From: Roseovarius sp. UBA6167
GTDB lineage: Bacteria; Pseudomonadota; Alphaproteobacteria; Rhodobacterales; Rhodobacteraceae
Direction: 5' to 3'
DNA length: 28,106 nucleotides
Assembly: GCA_002428225.1 (NCBI GenBank)
Contig: DIUD01000066.1
Coordinates: 1-28,106, forward strand
In this document: positions 7,494 to 14,800 of the stretch, piece by piece
Layout of the letters: every line of letters begins with the position of its first letter
Numbering within the stretch: the stretch's first letter is position 1
Made by a program: the position numbers and the translations under genes
The notes under the pieces: generated by a model
What the model was told of the DNA's origin: nothing
Seen by the model: the letters and a program-made list of their open reading frames with translations, nothing else
Database searches by the model: none

Positions 7494-8255
7494 ATGCGAG
7501 GTTTGAAGGGGAAACGTGTCATCGTGACTGGCGGCGGCAGCGGTATCGGTCGCGCCGTTTGTCAACGCTTTGGCGAGGAGGGCTCGGAAGTCGCCATTTT
7601 TGACATGAACGAACAGGGCGCGCAGGAAACGGCCCGTATCATCAAGGATGCCGGAGGCAAGGCGCAAGCATTCAAGGTGGACATCACCGATCGCGCCCAG
7701 GTTGACAAGGCTGTGGCCGCATTCGAGGCCGGAGGCCCGATCGACGCGCTGGTGAACAATGCGGGATGGGATGAGATCAAGCCCTTCCTCGACTCGGACG
7801 AGGCCCTTTGGAAGAAGGTTATCGACATAAACCTCTACGGCCCGCTCAACATGCACCACGCGGTGTTGCCGGGCATGGTCAAAAACGGTGGCGGTCGCGT
7901 GGTCAACATTGCCTCGGACGCCGGCCGCGTCGGCTCGTCAGGCGAGGCCGTCTATTCGGCCTGCAAGGGTGGCATCATCTCGTTTACCAAGACGGTCGCG
8001 CGGGAACTGGCGCGCAAGGGCGTTCAGTTGAACGCTGTCGCCCCCGGACCGACCGACACGCCGCTTTTCGCCCAGGTCGCCCAGGGCGATGCCGGTGCAA
8101 AGATCGCAGAAGGTCTCAAGCGGGCCATCCCGATGAAGCGCCTGGCGCAACCGACCGATTATCCGGGCATCATCTGCTTCCTGTCATCCGACGATGCCGG
8201 GTTCATCACGGGCCAGGTCATTTCGGTTTCGGGCGGCTTGTCGATGCACGGTTGA
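7494..8255 (+). CDS. badH: BadH-like 2-hydroxycyclohexanecarboxyl-CoA dehydrogenase (SDR)
   Basis: A 253-residue classical SDR with TGGGSGIG (residues 10-17), NNAGWD, the catalytic Ser and YxxxK (SDAGRVGSSGEAVYSACKGG region) and the C-terminal GFITGQVISVSGG. NNAGWD, MHHAVLPGMV and the GSSGEAVYSACKGG block closely match my recollection of BadH from Rhodopseudomonas palustris, which oxidises 2-hydroxycyclohexanecarboxyl-CoA to the 2-oxo compound with NAD before ring opening. BadH-like enzymes also act on the isopropenyl-substituted ring in perillyl-CoA breakdown, so the ring substituent is open. ATG 7494 is chosen because AGGAGG lies 8 nt upstream; earlier in-frame starts lack this. A strong terminator follows, so this gene may be transcribed largely alone. 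Confidence 0.85.
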   Translation: MRGLKGKRVIVTGGGSGIGRAVCQRFGEEGSEVAIFDMNEQGAQETARIIKDAGGKAQAFKVDITDRAQVDKAVAAFEAGGPIDALVNNAGWDEIKPFLDSDEALWKKVIDINLYGPLNMHHAVLPGMVKNGGGRVVNIASDAGRVGSSGEAVYSACKGGIISFTKTVARELARKGVQLNAVAPGPTDTPLFAQVAQGDAGAKIAEGLKRAIPMKRLAQPTDYPGIICFLSSDDAGFITGQVISVSGGLSMHG

Positions 8256-8323
8256 TCGCGTCGTTGCGATGCGATGTGATTCGGCGCAGCCGCAAGGCCG
8301 TGCCGAAAGGTATCTCCCCGACT

Positions 8324-8350
8324 GGCCGCGCCACAGGCGCGGCCTTTTCT
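8324..8350 (+). terminator. Rho-independent terminator after the BadH-like gene
   Basis: A perfect 9-bp GC-only stem, GGCCGCGCC (8324-8332) and GGCGCGGCC (8336-8344), with an ACA loop, is followed by TTTTCT. It sits 69 nt after the BadH-like stop and ends 20 nt before the next gene's ATG. Expression of the downstream genes thus depends on read-through or a promoter close to the hairpin. Confidence 0.8.
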
Positions 8351-8370
8351 GGCTTAGAGAAAGGTCAAGG

Positions 8371-10308
8371 ATGTTCCAGCCATCTCCCGACATTCAGCGT
8401 TCGAGCACGCTTGCCGCTTTTCTGGCCGACTGTGCTGCGGACAGCTACGAGGATCTCGCCCGCCGCGCCAACGCCGATCCGGACTGGTTCTGGCGCCGGA
8501 TCATCGACCTCGCGGGCATCCGGTTCAGCCGCCCCTACACACAGCTTCGCGATATTTCCCAGGGACCCGAAGCGATCCGTTGGGCGATTGGCGCCGCTCT
8601 GAACATGACCGAGACGTGCCTTGACGCGCGCATCGCGGAGGGGCTCGAAGACAAGGTGGCGATCGACTGGGTCGGCGAGGACGCAAGCCGCCGCCGCTGG
8701 ACCTATGCCGAGCTTGCCGCCGAGGCCGCGCGCGTGGCGTCGGCGCTTGCCGCGCGCGGGGTGAGACCCGGCGAAAGGGTGGGCATCTACATGCCGATGA
8801 TCCCCGAAATCGCGGCGGCGCTTCTGGGTATCGCCCGGCTGGGGGCGGTGGCGGTGCCGTTGTTCTCGGGTTTCGCGCCGCCCGCCATCGTCAGCCGCCT
8901 CAAGGATGCCGGGGCGGTGGCCGTGCTGACGGCCGACGCCACGCCCCGGCGCGGCACGCCCGTCTGGATGGAGGCCGCGCTGGCCGAAGCCCTGATCGAG
9001 GTGCCCGCGGTCCATACCGTCTTCAGCCTGCGGCGGTTCGGTGGCGTGGTGGCCGATGCGGCACGCGATCTCGACTGGCAGGAGAGTGTCGGCAAGGCCG
9101 ACCCGACACGCCCCGCCCATCCGGTAGAGGCCGACGCGCCGTTGCTGATCGCTTATACCTCGGGCACGACCGGCCGGCCCAAGGGCGTTGTGCACACCCA
9201 TCTTGGTGTGCCGGCCAAGGCCACGGCGGATTTCCTGCTGTGCCTCGACATGAAGCGCGATGACCGGCATCTGTGGATGACCGATATGGGCTGGGTCATG
9301 GGGCCGCTCACCCTTCTGTCGGTGCTGCTTTCGGGGGCAACGCTGGTTCTGGCCGAGGGCGCGCCCACGATGCCCGGCGATCCTTTCCGGCTGCTGCGGA
9401 TCACCGCGGACATGAAGGTGACGCATCTGGGCATCGCACCGACGCTGGTGCGCCAATTCATGACGCAGGATCCCGCGCCCCTCTCTGATTATGACCTGTC
9501 GCCCCTGCGTATCGTCGCCTCGACCGGAGAGCCATGGACCGACGACGCCTGGCTCTGGCATCTCGATCATATCTGCCGTCGCCGCGCCGTGCCGCTGAAC
9601 ATCTCAGGCGGGACCGAGCTGTTCGGGGCCATTCTGACCTCGACCGTCCTGCACGAGATCAAGCCCGGCGGATTCTCCGCCGAGGCCCTGGGGGTGGGCG
9701 CCAAGGTGCTGCGCGAGGATGGCAGCGAGGCCGCACCGGGCGAGGTGGGCGAATTGGTCGTGAGCCAGCCGCCCATGGGCCTGACCCCCACCATCTGGGG
9801 CGACCGGGAGCGGTATCTCGAAACCTACTGGTCCACCTTCCCCGGTGTCTGGCGGCACGGCGACTGGGTGCGCCGCGACCCTGACGGCACATGGTATATC
9901 CTCGGTCGCTCGGACGACACGCTGAACATCGCCGGCAAGCGAATCGGCCCGCCCGAGATCGAGGCCGCCCTGACCGAGACCGGAGAGGTGGTGGACGCCG
10001 CCGCCATCGCCGCGCCCGACGCCATCAAGGGCGTGGCGGTGGTCTGCATCTGCGTGGCGGCGCCGGGTGTGTCGCCCGATGCGGGCCTCGTGGAACGGCT
10101 CAAGGACCGGGTGGGAGAGGTCGTCTCCAAGCCGTTCCGCCCGCGCGAGATCCATTTCGTCGAGGCACTGCCCAAGACCCGCAGCATGAAGACGATGCGC
10201 CGGATCGTCCGCGCGGCCTATCTGGGCGAGGATCCGGGCGACCTGTCCTCGATCAGCAATCCCGAAACCATGCAGCCCATTGCAGACCTGAGGAAGGAAA
10301 CGCCATGA
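8371..10308 (+). CDS. Acetyl-CoA-synthetase-like AMP-forming acyl-CoA ligase
   Basis: A 645-residue ANL-superfamily ligase of acetyl-CoA synthetase length and layout: N-terminal cap, P-loop motif YTSGTTGRPKG (about residues 262-272), a TDMGWVMGP segment, ISGGTE, and the hinge and C-terminal domain with GRSDDTLNIAGKRIGP. The expected reaction is acid + ATP + CoA to acyl-CoA + AMP + PPi. Near residues 600-612 the usual TRSGKxMRR loop carrying the catalytic lysine reads TRSMKTMRR; the lysine is kept but the preceding glycine is methionine. ATG 8371 is chosen with AGAAAGG 7 nt upstream. The ATG of the next gene overlaps its stop (ATGA). Substrate could be acetate, acetoacetate or a pathway acid. 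Confidence 0.88.
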   Translation: MFQPSPDIQRSSTLAAFLADCAADSYEDLARRANADPDWFWRRIIDLAGIRFSRPYTQLRDISQGPEAIRWAIGAALNMTETCLDARIAEGLEDKVAIDWVGEDASRRRWTYAELAAEAARVASALAARGVRPGERVGIYMPMIPEIAAALLGIARLGAVAVPLFSGFAPPAIVSRLKDAGAVAVLTADATPRRGTPVWMEAALAEALIEVPAVHTVFSLRRFGGVVADAARDLDWQESVGKADPTRPAHPVEADAPLLIAYTSGTTGRPKGVVHTHLGVPAKATADFLLCLDMKRDDRHLWMTDMGWVMGPLTLLSVLLSGATLVLAEGAPTMPGDPFRLLRITADMKVTHLGIAPTLVRQFMTQDPAPLSDYDLSPLRIVASTGEPWTDDAWLWHLDHICRRRAVPLNISGGTELFGAILTSTVLHEIKPGGFSAEALGVGAKVLREDGSEAAPGEVGELVVSQPPMGLTPTIWGDRERYLETYWSTFPGVWRHGDWVRRDPDGTWYILGRSDDTLNIAGKRIGPPEIEAALTETGEVVDAAAIAAPDAIKGVAVVCICVAAPGVSPDAGLVERLKDRVGEVVSKPFRPREIHFVEALPKTRSMKTMRRIVRAAYLGEDPGDLSSISNPETMQPIADLRKETP

Positions 10309-11159
10309 TAACCGTCTTCGGAGCCACCGGAAACACCGGCTCGCCGCTTGTCGATACCCTTCTGGCCAAGGGTGCGGCAGTGCGCGCCGTCACCAGCGAC
10401 CCGGCCAAGGTTGAAAATCTCAAGGCGAAGGGATGCGAGGCCGTCACCGCCAATTTCACCGACCCCGCCGCGCTGGAACGCGCTTGTGCCGGGGCCGAGC
10501 GGATCTATCTGGTGACGCCTGCCCATCTGGACATGCGCCGCTGGAAAGCGAACGCGATCGAGGCCGCCAAGGCTGCGGGTGTGCGCCATGTCGTTCTGGC
10601 CACCGGGCTGGGTGCGTCGCCCAAGGCCAAGGTGACATTTGGCAAGTGGCATTCCGAGACGCAGGAACTGCTGAAAGAAAGCGGGCTTGACTGGACCTTC
10701 GTGCAGCCGACCTATTTCATGCAGAACCTGCTCTGGCAGGCCGACACCATCGCCAGAGACGGTGTCTATTACGACGATCTGGGCGGTCCCGTGGCCTGGA
10801 TCGACGCACGCGACATCGCCGATGTCGCCGCCGAGGCGCTGACCGGCGCGGGCCACGAGGGCAAGACCTATGGCCTGACCGGCCCCGAGGCCCTGACCGG
10901 CGAAGACATCGCGGCCATCCTGTCCGAGGTGACCGGGCGCGCCATCACCTGCGTGCCCCTGTCGGTCGAGGACTCCAAGGCGGCGATGATTGCCGCCGGG
11001 ATGCAGCAAGAGGTCGCCGCAGCCATGGTCGAACTGGCCTCCATCGCGCCAAAGGGCTATCTCGCGGGCATCGAGACCACGGTCAGCGACGTGCTCGGGC
11101 GCCCGGCCCGACGCTTGCGCGATTTCATCGTCGAGAATCGGGATGCCTTCGTCCAGTGA
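10305..11159 (+). CDS. NmrA-like NAD(P)-binding protein
   Basis: A 284-residue atypical SDR of the NmrA/QorB type with the N-terminal dinucleotide-binding motif GATGNTG (residues 6-12). It has no classical YxxxK pair at the expected place. Later segments such as TFVQPTYFMQN and AWIDARDIADVA are typical of the family, whose members serve as NAD(P)H-linked reductases or redox-sensing regulators. The ATG overlaps the ligase stop (ATGA) and AGGAAGG lies 7 nt upstream. The 3' end overlaps the following AraC-type gene by 17 nt. No specific role in the pathway can be assigned. Confidence 0.85.
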   Translation: MITVFGATGNTGSPLVDTLLAKGAAVRAVTSDPAKVENLKAKGCEAVTANFTDPAALERACAGAERIYLVTPAHLDMRRWKANAIEAAKAAGVRHVVLATGLGASPKAKVTFGKWHSETQELLKESGLDWTFVQPTYFMQNLLWQADTIARDGVYYDDLGGPVAWIDARDIADVAAEALTGAGHEGKTYGLTGPEALTGEDIAAILSEVTGRAITCVPLSVEDSKAAMIAAGMQQEVAAAMVELASIAPKGYLAGIETTVSDVLGRPARRLRDFIVENRDAFVQ

Positions 11160-11874
11160 CCTGACGGGGGCGCCGTTCTATCTCGAGCTTGCGCCGCCCG
11201 CGGGTGCGCAAGGACAGGTCGAAACCGTTTACGTCTTTCACGACACCGGCGTGCTGAGCGGTCGCGGAAGCGGGAGGTTCGCAACCGACCTGTTCGACCT
11301 TTCGGTGACGCTCCAAGGCGGCGGTCCGGGCGCCGCGCTTGTGTCGCTCGCGCCTCCGCGCCCGGGCTTTGCGCCCCGCCGGGCGTCCTTTTGCGGCATC
11401 GTTGCCGGGCTGCGCCTGTCTGCGCGACCGCAGCATATGCCCCCGGTCGAGTCGTTCGAGGCCCTGGCCGCGATCCTGCGACGGGTCAGGCTCGGGGATG
11501 ATGCGATGCCGGCCCTCGTCGCCGCACTCGACGAACTGGCCTGCGATCTGTCATTCGCGGCGATCCCGCGGGCGGTGAGCGACCGCACCGGACGGCGCAG
11601 AATCCGGGCAGAGACCGGCATGTCACGAAGGCGGCTCGCCGCGATCCGGCGTTTTCGCCGCCTGGTTGACGAACTTGCCTGCCAGACCCTTCCGTTGAGC
11701 GATCTGGCGCTGGACGCCGGATTTTACGACCAACCGCATATGTCATCCGCTTGCCGGGCGTTTGCCGGCATGTCTCCCGGCGCGCTTCGCGGTCAGGCGG
11801 CGCGGCAACCGCTTGGCCATTTCTTACAAGATGAGCGGCTGAAAACCCGTGTAAAACATATCATCAACGCATAA
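11143..11874 (+). CDS. AraC-family-type transcriptional regulator
   Basis: A 243-residue protein whose last third looks like an AraC-type double helix-turn-helix: RRRIRAETGMSRRRLAAIRR, then LPLSDLALDAGFYDQPHMSS, CRAFAGMSPGALR. The second helix-turn-helix and the F-x-x-x-x-G-x-S-P-x-x-x-R signature are clear. The N-terminal part (about residues 1-140) is probably the sensor domain and I do not recognise its ligand. ATG 11143 lies inside the upstream NmrA-like gene (17-nt overlap), so the protein is probably translated by coupling. A regulator buried within a catabolic operon could control this segment or respond to its product. It is more arginine-rich than its neighbours. Confidence 0.75.
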   Translation: MPSSSDLTGAPFYLELAPPAGAQGQVETVYVFHDTGVLSGRGSGRFATDLFDLSVTLQGGGPGAALVSLAPPRPGFAPRRASFCGIVAGLRLSARPQHMPPVESFEALAAILRRVRLGDDAMPALVAALDELACDLSFAAIPRAVSDRTGRRRIRAETGMSRRRLAAIRRFRRLVDELACQTLPLSDLALDAGFYDQPHMSSACRAFAGMSPGALRGQAARQPLGHFLQDERLKTRVKHIINA

Positions 11875-11895
11875 CGAGAGGAGCAAAACCAGACC

Positions 11896-12351
11896 ATGCC
11901 GAAATTCGAGCCAAGAGACCCCGATTTTGATGCGCGTGTGCGCGAGAGTTTCAACCGCCAGAACGTGATGCGCACGATGGGGATCACCATCGCCGAGCTT
12001 GCGCCCGGTCACATCGTTCTGGAAATGCCGCATGACGACGCGCTGACCCAGCAGCACGGGTTCCTGCATGCCGGTGTCGTTGCGACCGCGCTTGACAGTG
12101 CGTGTGGCTATGCCGGTTTTTCGCTGATGCCCGCCGAGGCTGCGGTGCTGACGGCGGAATTCAAGATCAACCTGGTCAACCCGGCGGATGGCGAGCGGTT
12201 TCGCTTTGTCGCCGACGTGCTGAAACCGGGGAAAACCCTGACCATCTGCGAAGCGCGCGCCTATGCCCTGAAGGGCGGGGAGGAAAAGCTTGTCGCCACG
12301 ATGACCGCGACGCTGATGGCGATGGTGGGACGGACCGGCGTGGCCGGATGA
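11896..12351 (+). CDS. PaaI-family hotdog thioesterase
   Basis: A 151-residue single hotdog domain with the central motif QQHGFLHAGVVATALDSACG (about residues 52-71), followed by AEFKINLVNPA and VLKPGKTLTICEARAY. This is the third thioesterase of the window and resembles the common PaaI-like acyl-CoA thioesterases. An AGGAG site lies 12 nt before the ATG, a rather long spacer. It is the last plus-strand gene before a convergent flavodoxin-like gene. Confidence 0.88.
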   Translation: MPKFEPRDPDFDARVRESFNRQNVMRTMGITIAELAPGHIVLEMPHDDALTQQHGFLHAGVVATALDSACGYAGFSLMPAEAAVLTAEFKINLVNPADGERFRFVADVLKPGKTLTICEARAYALKGGEEKLVATMTATLMAMVGRTGVAG

Positions 12352-12383
12352 CGGGGGCCGGGCGGAACCCTTCGTTCCCGCGT

Positions 12384-12409
12384 CGGCCGCCGCCAACGCG
12401 CGGCGGCCG
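12384..12409. terminator. GC-rich hairpin between convergent genes, possible bidirectional terminator
   Basis: GGCCGCCGC (12385-12393) pairs perfectly with GCGGCGGCC (12400-12408) around a 6-nt loop, extended by one C-G pair. It lies between the thioesterase stop (12351) and the stop of the convergent flavodoxin gene (12433). No T-run follows on either strand, so it is not a standard intrinsic terminator; position is the main argument. Confidence 0.4.
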
Positions 12410-12432
12410 GTCACCCGGTCCGTGGCTCCGGT

Positions 12433-13008
12433 TCAGCCGCGCCAGCGCCGCGCGACTTCGGCCAGCCGCTTGCCATAGGCGCGCGCGGTGTCCAGATCGC
12501 CGCCGGTCGGGAATTCTTCGGGCGCGCTGTCGGAGGGCGCAATCGCCAGAAGGCCGGAATAACCACCCGTCCAGTTCAGCTTTTCCGGGCCGTCGGCCTT
12601 GGCATTCGACGCCATCAGGCCGACGCCGCACCAGATTTGGCCGTGCTGCTGTGACAGCGTGAAGAAATACATGATGGTCGAGAACTTGTCGCCGTTGACG
12701 GTGGCCGAGGTGGTGAACCCGCCGGCAATCTTGTCCTTCCAGTTCTGCGTGGACCAGGGCTTCGAGCTGGCATCGGCGAATTTCTTGAACTGCCACGCGG
12801 GGCCGCCCATGTAGGTCGGGCTGCCATAGACGATGGCATCGGCAGCATCGAGCGCCGCCCAGCCGGATTCGTCAAGCTCCCCGTTGTCGGACAGTTTCAG
12901 CATCTTGGCCTCGGTGCCTTTGACACTCCTGATCCCTTCGGCGACGGCGTTCGCCTGAACCTCTGTGTGCCCGTACCCGCTGAAATAGACAATTACGACA
13001 TTGGTCAT
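12433..13008 (-). CDS. WrbA-like flavodoxin-fold NAD(P)H:quinone oxidoreductase
   Basis: A 191-residue flavodoxin-fold protein with an N-terminal beta strand and phosphate loop IVYFSGYGHTEVQA (about residues 5-18), YGSPTYMGGPAW and FTTSATVNGDK, all typical of WrbA/NADPH-dependent FMN reductases. It would bind FMN and reduce quinones by two electrons. It is transcribed toward the thioesterase gene and is separated by 231 nt from the ligase gene upstream on the same strand, so it probably has its own promoter. Link to the acyl-CoA pathway is unclear. Confidence 0.88.
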   Translation of the reverse strand: MTNVVIVYFSGYGHTEVQANAVAEGIRSVKGTEAKMLKLSDNGELDESGWAALDAADAIVYGSPTYMGGPAWQFKKFADASSKPWSTQNWKDKIAGGFTTSATVNGDKFSTIMYFFTLSQQHGQIWCGVGLMASNAKADGPEKLNWTGGYSGLLAIAPSDSAPEEFPTGGDLDTARAYGKRLAEVARRWRG

Positions 13009-13239
13009 GTTTCCGGTCTTCCTCTCGGTTTGAAACGCAATACCGACGGCCTACGAATAGCGGTTACAAAAAGAAAGCTGATTATTTTGCGGCACCGTGG
13101 CGACGGCCCGGACAGTTATCGGCAGGGGAATTCGTATCTTTAGCGTAAGTATCGGTAATGCATTAATATTCTATAAGCACAGGAAGGGTTTCACGGGTTG
13201 TTGTGTTCATGACCTCACACGCATTGTGCGCCGGGTGTA
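13009..13239. other. Longest gap in the window, comparatively AT-rich; no gene seen
   Basis: This 231-nt gap holds no convincing gene. It contains a perfect 10-bp palindrome TAATGCATTA (13156-13165) within an AT-rich patch, and an AGAGGAAG ribosome site for the flavodoxin-like gene next to 13008. A promoter for that gene is expected here, but I cannot point to clear -35 and -10 boxes. No copy of the CTAACA operator is present. Confidence 0.4.
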
Positions 13240-14778
13240 TCAACCGGTTTCCGCTTTCTCCTCCTTGATCCAGGCTTCGAGGACATGCCGCTGGACCTTT
13301 CCGCTGGTCGATCTGGGGAAATCGTCGAACGCGATGAACCGGAATTCGCGTGGACGTTTGTAGCCTGCCAGCATGTCCCGGCACAGGCGCATCAAGACCA
13401 CCGCATCCGGCCCGTCATTGCCGCACGCGACAAAGGCCACCGGGCTTTCGCCCCATTTCTCGTCGGATGCCCGCACCACCGCAGCATCGACCACCCCCGG
13501 ATGCGCCAGAAGAACGCGCTCGATTTCCGCCGGATAGACGTTCTCTCCGCCGGTCTTGATCAGGTATTTCGCCCTGTCAACAAAGTCGATCGTGCCATCG
13601 GGATTGCGCCGGAACAGGTCGCCCATGTGAAAGAACCCGTTGCGAAAGTCGCGGGCGTTGGTGTCGTCGGCGTTCCAGTATCCCGAAAACAGCGTCGGGC
13701 CCCGCACTGCCATTTCACCCGGCGCGCCAACGGGAACGTCCCGGTCTTCGGGGTCGACCAGGCGGACCTCGCAGAATGCGCTGATGCGTTTGGACAGTCG
13801 GACGGGGACGACGCCGGGGGCGATCAGATCGCCGGTCCCTGGTGGCAGGCCGGTCTCGGTCGAGCCGAAGGAATTCAGATAGGGCACCCCAAGAAGGCCC
13901 GTCAGTTCCGCGATCTGGTGCGGTGGCACCAGATCCGCCATCGCGCCGCAGACCTTGATACCTTTCAGCGGCAGTGGGTTGGTGCGTCGTTCGGCGATGA
14001 AGGCGTCCAGCGCGCCCGGCATCATCACGAACCAGCCGATCCTGTGCCGCGACAGCGCCTCGTTGATGACCGCAGGCTGCAACCCGTCCACCATAACCAC
14101 CGTGCCGCCGCGCAGAACTGTCGCCAGCGCGTGATCGGTGGACGCCATGTGAAACATGGGGGCCCAGGCGATGAACCCGTCGCCGGGATCGAGCGCCAGT
14201 TGCGCCGCAAAGGCCATGGACCGCGCGATATGAGCGCGGTGGCTGATGAGCGCCCCCTTGGGAAGCCCGGTCGTCCCGGATGTATAAAGGATCGTCAGCC
14301 CGGCCTCGGGATCGTCAACCATGGTCCCGGTGCGCGGGTCGGGTTCGGCCCCGGCGAGGGCCGCTTCCCAGTCCGCCCCGATTTCCAGGCAGGGAGTTGC
14401 ACAGACCGACTGATACGCGTCCCCGAGACCGGGTTCGACAACCGCCAGCACCGGCTCGACCAGTTCGATGCAATGCCGCAGTTCGTCCGGGGCAAGCCGC
14501 CAGTTCAGGCAGGCGATGATTGCGCCGATCCCCGCAGCGGCCAGTTCGGTCTCGAGGTATTCCGATCGGTTGTGCGACAGGATCGCGATCCGGTCTCCGG
14601 GCGCGACCCCCCTTGCCAGAAAAACGGCAGCCAGACGATCAACGCGCTCCAGCAATTCGGCATAGGTCAACCGTTTGCTGCCGTCCTCGACGGCCAGAGC
14701 CGCCGCGCAGTCCTGCGCACGGGTTCGAAAGATCGAATACAGATCAGCGCGTCCCGCGCGCATGACCTCGGTCAGCAT
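13240..14778 (-). CDS. Medium/long-chain-type acyl-CoA synthetase (AMP-forming)
   Basis: A 512-residue ANL-superfamily ligase with P-loop motif YTSGTTGLPKG, the A5 region NSFGSTE, GDLFRRNPDG, the hinge DRAKYLIKTGGENVYP and the C-terminal lysine loop RSTSGKVQRH, all complete. It activates a carboxylic acid to its CoA thioester. Length and motifs fit FadD/AliA-like ligases rather than acetyl-CoA synthetase. ATG 14778 is preferred over an upstream in-frame start at 14835 because GGGAGG stands 5 nt before it and the longer version would overlap the upstream gene. It starts 22 nt after the FadH-like gene, so the two share one transcript from the operator-controlled promoter at 16874-16901. A cyclohexanecarboxylate-like substrate is possible but not shown. 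Confidence 0.9.
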   Translation of the reverse strand: MLTEVMRAGRADLYSIFRTRAQDCAAALAVEDGSKRLTYAELLERVDRLAAVFLARGVAPGDRIAILSHNRSEYLETELAAAGIGAIIACLNWRLAPDELRHCIELVEPVLAVVEPGLGDAYQSVCATPCLEIGADWEAALAGAEPDPRTGTMVDDPEAGLTILYTSGTTGLPKGALISHRAHIARSMAFAAQLALDPGDGFIAWAPMFHMASTDHALATVLRGGTVVMVDGLQPAVINEALSRHRIGWFVMMPGALDAFIAERRTNPLPLKGIKVCGAMADLVPPHQIAELTGLLGVPYLNSFGSTETGLPPGTGDLIAPGVVPVRLSKRISAFCEVRLVDPEDRDVPVGAPGEMAVRGPTLFSGYWNADDTNARDFRNGFFHMGDLFRRNPDGTIDFVDRAKYLIKTGGENVYPAEIERVLLAHPGVVDAAVVRASDEKWGESPVAFVACGNDGPDAVVLMRLCRDMLAGYKRPREFRFIAFDDFPRSTSGKVQRHVLEAWIKEEKAETG

Positions 14779-14800
14779 CACATCCTCCCATGACTTCAAG

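Noticed and set aside
13156..13165. Palindrome TAATGCATTA as a regulator site or origin element
   Set aside because: A single 10-bp palindrome in an AT-rich patch with no second copy and no clear promoter around it; kept only as a note on the gap.
13285..14793. 502-codon plus-strand open frame opposite the acyl-CoA synthetase
   Set aside because: The minus-strand protein has all ANL ligase motifs in order, whereas the plus-strand translation has none; it is a shadow frame.
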